Below are positions 61,451 through 64,000 of a DNA stretch of 64,000 bases, piece after piece. Under the pieces are notes generated by a model. The model ran no database searches, was not told the origin of the DNA, and was given only the letters and a program-made list of their open reading frames with translations. Numbering within the stretch: position 1 is the first letter of the stretch; each line of letters opens with the position of its first letter. The position numbers and the translations under genes are program-made. Origin of the DNA: JAAYCI01 sp964371725 (lineage in GTDB: Bacteria > Bacillota > Clostridia > Oscillospirales > Ruminococcaceae); contig CAYJNQ010000002.1 of NCBI GenBank assembly GCA_964371725.1, forward strand, positions 62,001 to 126,000, given 5' to 3'.

Positions 61451-62245
61451 TCAATTGAGCATCATGCGGTCGTTCGCAAATTCTCCACCACTTACAAGTT
61501 CAAACTTTTCAAGCAAATCCGAGGTTTGCAGCTTGGCCTTTTCTTCGCCCTGCACGTCATACACAATGCGTCCTTCATACATCATAACCAAGCGGTTGCC
61601 CATGCGAATGGCGTCCTTCATATTGTGTGTAATCATCAGGGATGTCAAATGGTTGGCCTGCACCAAAGTGTCGGTTAAGTCTAACACCTTATGCGCGGTT
61701 TTGGGGTCAAGTGCGGCGGTGTGCTCGTCTAAAAGCAACAATTGCGGTGTTTGCAAAGTGGCCATAAGCAAGGTAAGTGCCTGGCGTTGGCCGCCACTGA
61801 GCAGGCCCACCTTATCTCCCAAACGGTTTTCAAGCCCCAGCCCCAAATGAGCCAGTTTTTCACGGAAATATTCCCGTTCTTCGCGCGCAATCTCCCAGCG
61901 CAGGCCACGGCTTTTACCGCGGCGATTGGCCATGGCCAAATTTTCGGCAAGGCTCATGCCGGCAGCCGTGCCAAGCATCGGGTCTTGAAACACACGCCCC
62001 AATAAAGCCGCGCGCTTATATTCGGGCATTCGCGTGATGTCGGTGTCATTTAAGCGTATCTGCCCGCTTTCGTTGAGATAAACACCGGCCACCACGTTGA
62101 GCAGTGTGGATTTCCCGGCCCCATTTCCGCCGATTACCGTGACAAACTCGCCGGGTTTAATGTGCAAATCCACTTCGCGCAAGGCACGCTTCTCGTTTAC
62201 AGAACCGGGGTTGAATGTCATGCTTACGCCGCTTAATTTCAGCAT
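61451..62245 (-). CDS. ABC transporter ATP-binding protein (TrpZ/LptB-like amino-acid or nucleoside importer group)
   Basis: 264 residues. Walker A GGNGAGKSTLL, Q-loop FQDPMLGTAAGMSLAEN, signature LLSGGQRQALTLLMATL, Walker B LLLLDEHTAALDP (with Glu after Asp) and H-loop MITHNMKDA are present. The three-gene operon (binding protein, permease, ATPase) resembles the TrpXYZ family of Firmicutes. The substrate is uncertain; tryptophan or a related aromatic compound is a guess from the family. ATG 62245 overlaps the last base of the permease stop codon; a GTG at 62248 is the alternative. Confidence 0.88.
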   Translation of the reverse strand: MLKLSGVSMTFNPGSVNEKRALREVDLHIKPGEFVTVIGGNGAGKSTLLNVVAGVYLNESGQIRLNDTDITRMPEYKRAALLGRVFQDPMLGTAAGMSLAENLAMANRRGKSRGLRWEIAREEREYFREKLAHLGLGLENRLGDKVGLLSGGQRQALTLLMATLQTPQLLLLDEHTAALDPKTAHKVLDLTDTLVQANHLTSLMITHNMKDAIRMGNRLVMMYEGRIVYDVQGEEKAKLQTSDLLEKFELVSGGEFANDRMMLN

Positions 62246-63150
62246 CACGAACCCCCTTTCTGCAACTTGTGTGTTTTTGTGCGCTCGCGCAAAAGCGGAA
62301 TGGACAGCGCGGCAGCCACAAGTAGGGCTGAAAAGAGTTTCAAATCGTTTGTATTCAGGCCCAGCTGCAACACAACGGCAATGATGATGCGATATACAAC
62401 GGAACCCAAAACCACAGCGATGAGCTTGAATGCAAAATTCCCTTTGAGGAAGCGGAAAACAACCTCACCGATGATGATGGAGGCGAGCCCGATGACAATG
62501 GTACCTGTGCCCATGCCCACATCGGCAAACCCTTGGCTTTGCGCCACAAGGCCGCCGGAAAGTGCCACAAACCCATTTGAAAGCATGAGCCCCAGCACAA
62601 TCATTTTATTTGTATTGATGCCCAAAGCGCGCGACATATTGGGGTTGTTGCCCGTGGCACGCAAAGCAGCACCGATTTCCGTGCCAAAAAACCAATACAT
62701 CACGGCGATGAGCGCCGCGCAAAACACAAGGCCGATGAGCAGGTTGTAGTGGCTTGTATCCAGCGGATACACGTTTTCAAGCACACGAATCATCGTGTTT
62801 TCCCCCAAAAGGGGTGTGTTGCTTTTTCCCATGATGCGGATGTTCACAGAATACAGGCCCAGCATGGTTAAAATACCGGCCAAAAGGCTGGGAATGCGCA
62901 AAGCCGTGTGCATCAAAGCGGTTGCCATGCCGGCCACCATGCCGGCCAAAAGGGAAAAAAGCAGTGCCAGATAGGGGTTCATCCCCATCACAATCAGTGT
63001 GGCGGAAGCGGCGCCACCCAAGGCAAATGTGCCATCCACCGAAAGGTCGGCAATATCCAGCACCTTATAGCTCACATAGGTGCCCAGTGCCATCACAGCC
63101 CACAATAACCCCTGTGATAGGGCATCTTGCATGGCAAGCAATACATTCAT
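62245..63150 (-). CDS. ABC transporter permease
   Basis: 301 residues with about eight membrane helices. The start resembles the branched-chain/CmpB/TrpY family: SQGLLWAVMALGTYVSYKVL, DLSVDGTFALGGAASATLIV, GNNPNMSRALGINTNKMIVLG (transmembrane loop before the ATPase contact). Partners are the ATPase and binding protein of this operon. AGAGGAATGTGA precedes ATG 63150. There is no visible substrate clue beyond this. Confidence 0.85.
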   Translation of the reverse strand: MNVLLAMQDALSQGLLWAVMALGTYVSYKVLDIADLSVDGTFALGGAASATLIVMGMNPYLALLFSLLAGMVAGMATALMHTALRIPSLLAGILTMLGLYSVNIRIMGKSNTPLLGENTMIRVLENVYPLDTSHYNLLIGLVFCAALIAVMYWFFGTEIGAALRATGNNPNMSRALGINTNKMIVLGLMLSNGFVALSGGLVAQSQGFADVGMGTGTIVIGLASIIIGEVVFRFLKGNFAFKLIAVVLGSVVYRIIIAVVLQLGLNTNDLKLFSALLVAAALSIPLLRERTKTHKLQKGGS

Positions 63151-63171
63151 TCACATTCCTCTTTTCAAAGA

Positions 63172-63199
63172 GCGGAGCCTTTTGTGCAAAAGGCTCCGC
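63172..63199 (-). other. Hairpin between binding protein and permease genes
   Basis: GCGGAGCCTTTTG (63172-63184) and its complement 63187-63199 form a 13-bp stem with a two-base loop. A U tract is absent downstream, so it probably tunes the ratio of binding protein to permease rather than ending the message. Confidence 0.55.
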
Positions 63200-63234
63200 A
63201 AGGCTGTTCCAATTCAAGCCGATGTAAACATCGC

Positions 63235-64000
63235 TTAAATCATTTCCATATCTTCCGGAATCACAACATCCACAAGTTCGGCCGTTTCTCCATTTGCCAC
63301 GGTGCGCACGTCGCTTGGGTCTTGAAATTCAATGGGCATTTCGCCCGGTTGCGACACGCCGCTTAAAATATCGGCTGCCTGTTTGCCGGCCACCCTGCCA
63401 AGGTCGTGGTAGTTGATGGAAACCGTGGCCAAAGCACCACCTTCCACAAGAGCTTCCTCGCCGGCAATGTAGGGGATTTGGTTGTCGCGTGCCAAGGTGG
63501 CCACGGTGCTCACGGCGTTGGCAATCAGGTTGTCTGTGGGGGAATAAATGGCATCCACATTGCCCACCATGGAAGTGACCACCGATTGAATATCATTTGT
63601 GCTCGATACGGTGTATTCCTCAATTTCAAAGCCGAGTTCGGCAGCGGCCTCTTTGGCAATGTCCGCTTGAATCAGGGAATTGGCCTCGCTGGAGTTGTAT
63701 AAAATGCCCACGGTTTGTACATCGGGCACCAGTTCTTGCAACAGTTGCATCTGTTCGTATATAGGGGTTAAATCCGACGCGCCGGTCACGTTGCCGCCGG
63801 GGGCTTCGTTGCTTTGCACAAGCTGGCTTTCCACAAAATCGGTAACGGCGGTGGCCACAATGGGAACTTCCGAAGTTTCATTGGCTGCGGCTTGTGCAGC
63901 GGGTGTTGCAATGGCAAAAATCAAATCGTTGCCATCGTTAACCAAGGTGGAGGCAATGGTGGGGCAGTTGGAAATTTCACCCTGTGCATTTTGTACATCC
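63235..64000 (-). CDS. ABC transporter substrate-binding protein (PF04392-like), 5'-truncated by window edge
   Basis: The visible 254 residues are the C-terminal part; the start and signal peptide lie beyond 64000. The reading frame is open to the edge (DVQNAQGEISNCPTIASTLV precedes the first in-frame TTG at 63945). Conserved parts are LIFAIATPAAQAAAN, SEVPIVATAVTDFV, TVGILYNSSEANS and SVSTIYHDLG-like TVSINYHDLGRVAGKQAADIL. This family binds small solutes for the TrpXYZ-type importers. It is first in the operon with the permease and ATPase. Confidence 0.85.
   Translation of the reverse strand, partial: DVQNAQGEISNCPTIASTLVNDGNDLIFAIATPAAQAAANETSEVPIVATAVTDFVESQLVQSNEAPGGNVTGASDLTPIYEQMQLLQELVPDVQTVGILYNSSEANSLIQADIAKEAAAELGFEIEEYTVSSTNDIQSVVTSMVGNVDAIYSPTDNLIANAVSTVATLARDNQIPYIAGEEALVEGGALATVSINYHDLGRVAGKQAADILSGVSQPGEMPIEFQDPSDVRTVANGETAELVDVVIPEDMEMI

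Noticed and set aside
1..64000. tRNA, rRNA, CRISPR, insertion sequence or prophage genes
   Set aside because: I scanned the gaps and coding regions and found no cloverleaf, repeat-spacer array, transposase, integrase or phage gene that I could support.

Overview
The window looks like a chromosomal segment of an anaerobic Clostridia-type Firmicute, probably of the Oscillospiraceae/Ruminococcaceae kind. This rests on an NADH-linked [FeFe] hydrogenase operon (hndABCD), Firmicute gene orders (infC-rpmI-rplT; dprA-topA-trmFO; plsX-rnc-smc-ftsY; yhbY-nadD-yqeK-LCP-rsfS), a threonine T-box leader, an ECF transporter S component, and strong AGGAGG-type ribosome binding sites that often precede TTG or GTG starts. 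I see no insertion sequence, prophage, CRISPR array, rRNA or tRNA. Genus cannot be fixed from the sequence alone.

Layout. 1-3 kb: a MalQ-like protein that has lost two catalytic acids, the NAD(P)HX epimerase NnrE, and a two-domain CDGSH iron-sulfur protein. 3-8 kb (minus): the hydrogenase operon with an extra stand-alone histidine-kinase-type ATPase. 8.5-13 kb: T-box-controlled thrS, then a convergent ECF S component with its divergent MocR/PdxR-like regulator, whose PLP lysine is an arginine. 13-19 kb: nitrilase-family amidohydrolase, lipoprotein, AEC permease, YihY, aroD, a BadF-like protein with eroded nucleotide-binding motifs, and a small alkyltransferase-like protein. 19-42 kb (plus): a long housekeeping run for translation, DNA processing, lipid synthesis, chromosome and membrane targeting, NAD synthesis, LCP wall enzymes and leuS. 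infC appears to start at AUC behind an L20-type leader.

42-47 kb: citrate synthase-ylmH-gntR (minus), and a LysR regulator followed by an O-acetylhomoserine sulfhydrylase-like gene (plus). 47-54 kb: a complete phosphate operon, pstSCAB-phoU-phoB-phoR, preceded by an 11-bp-spaced direct repeat resembling a Pho box. Its PstS is unusual because the two halves of the binding protein occur in reversed order, a circular permutation. 54-57 kb (minus): MFS permease and a CrtO-like acyltransferase/GT2 glycosyltransferase pair. 57-61 kb: two tandem mgtE magnesium channel genes, thioredoxin and a DUF308 membrane protein. A 31-codon leader ORF with an acidic/proline stretch and a downstream terminator-like hairpin sit ahead of the first mgtE. 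61-64 kb (minus): an ABC importer (ATPase, permease, 5'-truncated binding protein).

The strongest candidates for something new are the mgtE leader-peptide attenuator, which may be a Firmicute counterpart of MgtL-type magnesium sensing, and the circularly permuted PstS. Next come three proteins with missing catalytic or ligand residues: the MalQ-like, MocR-like and BadF-like proteins.
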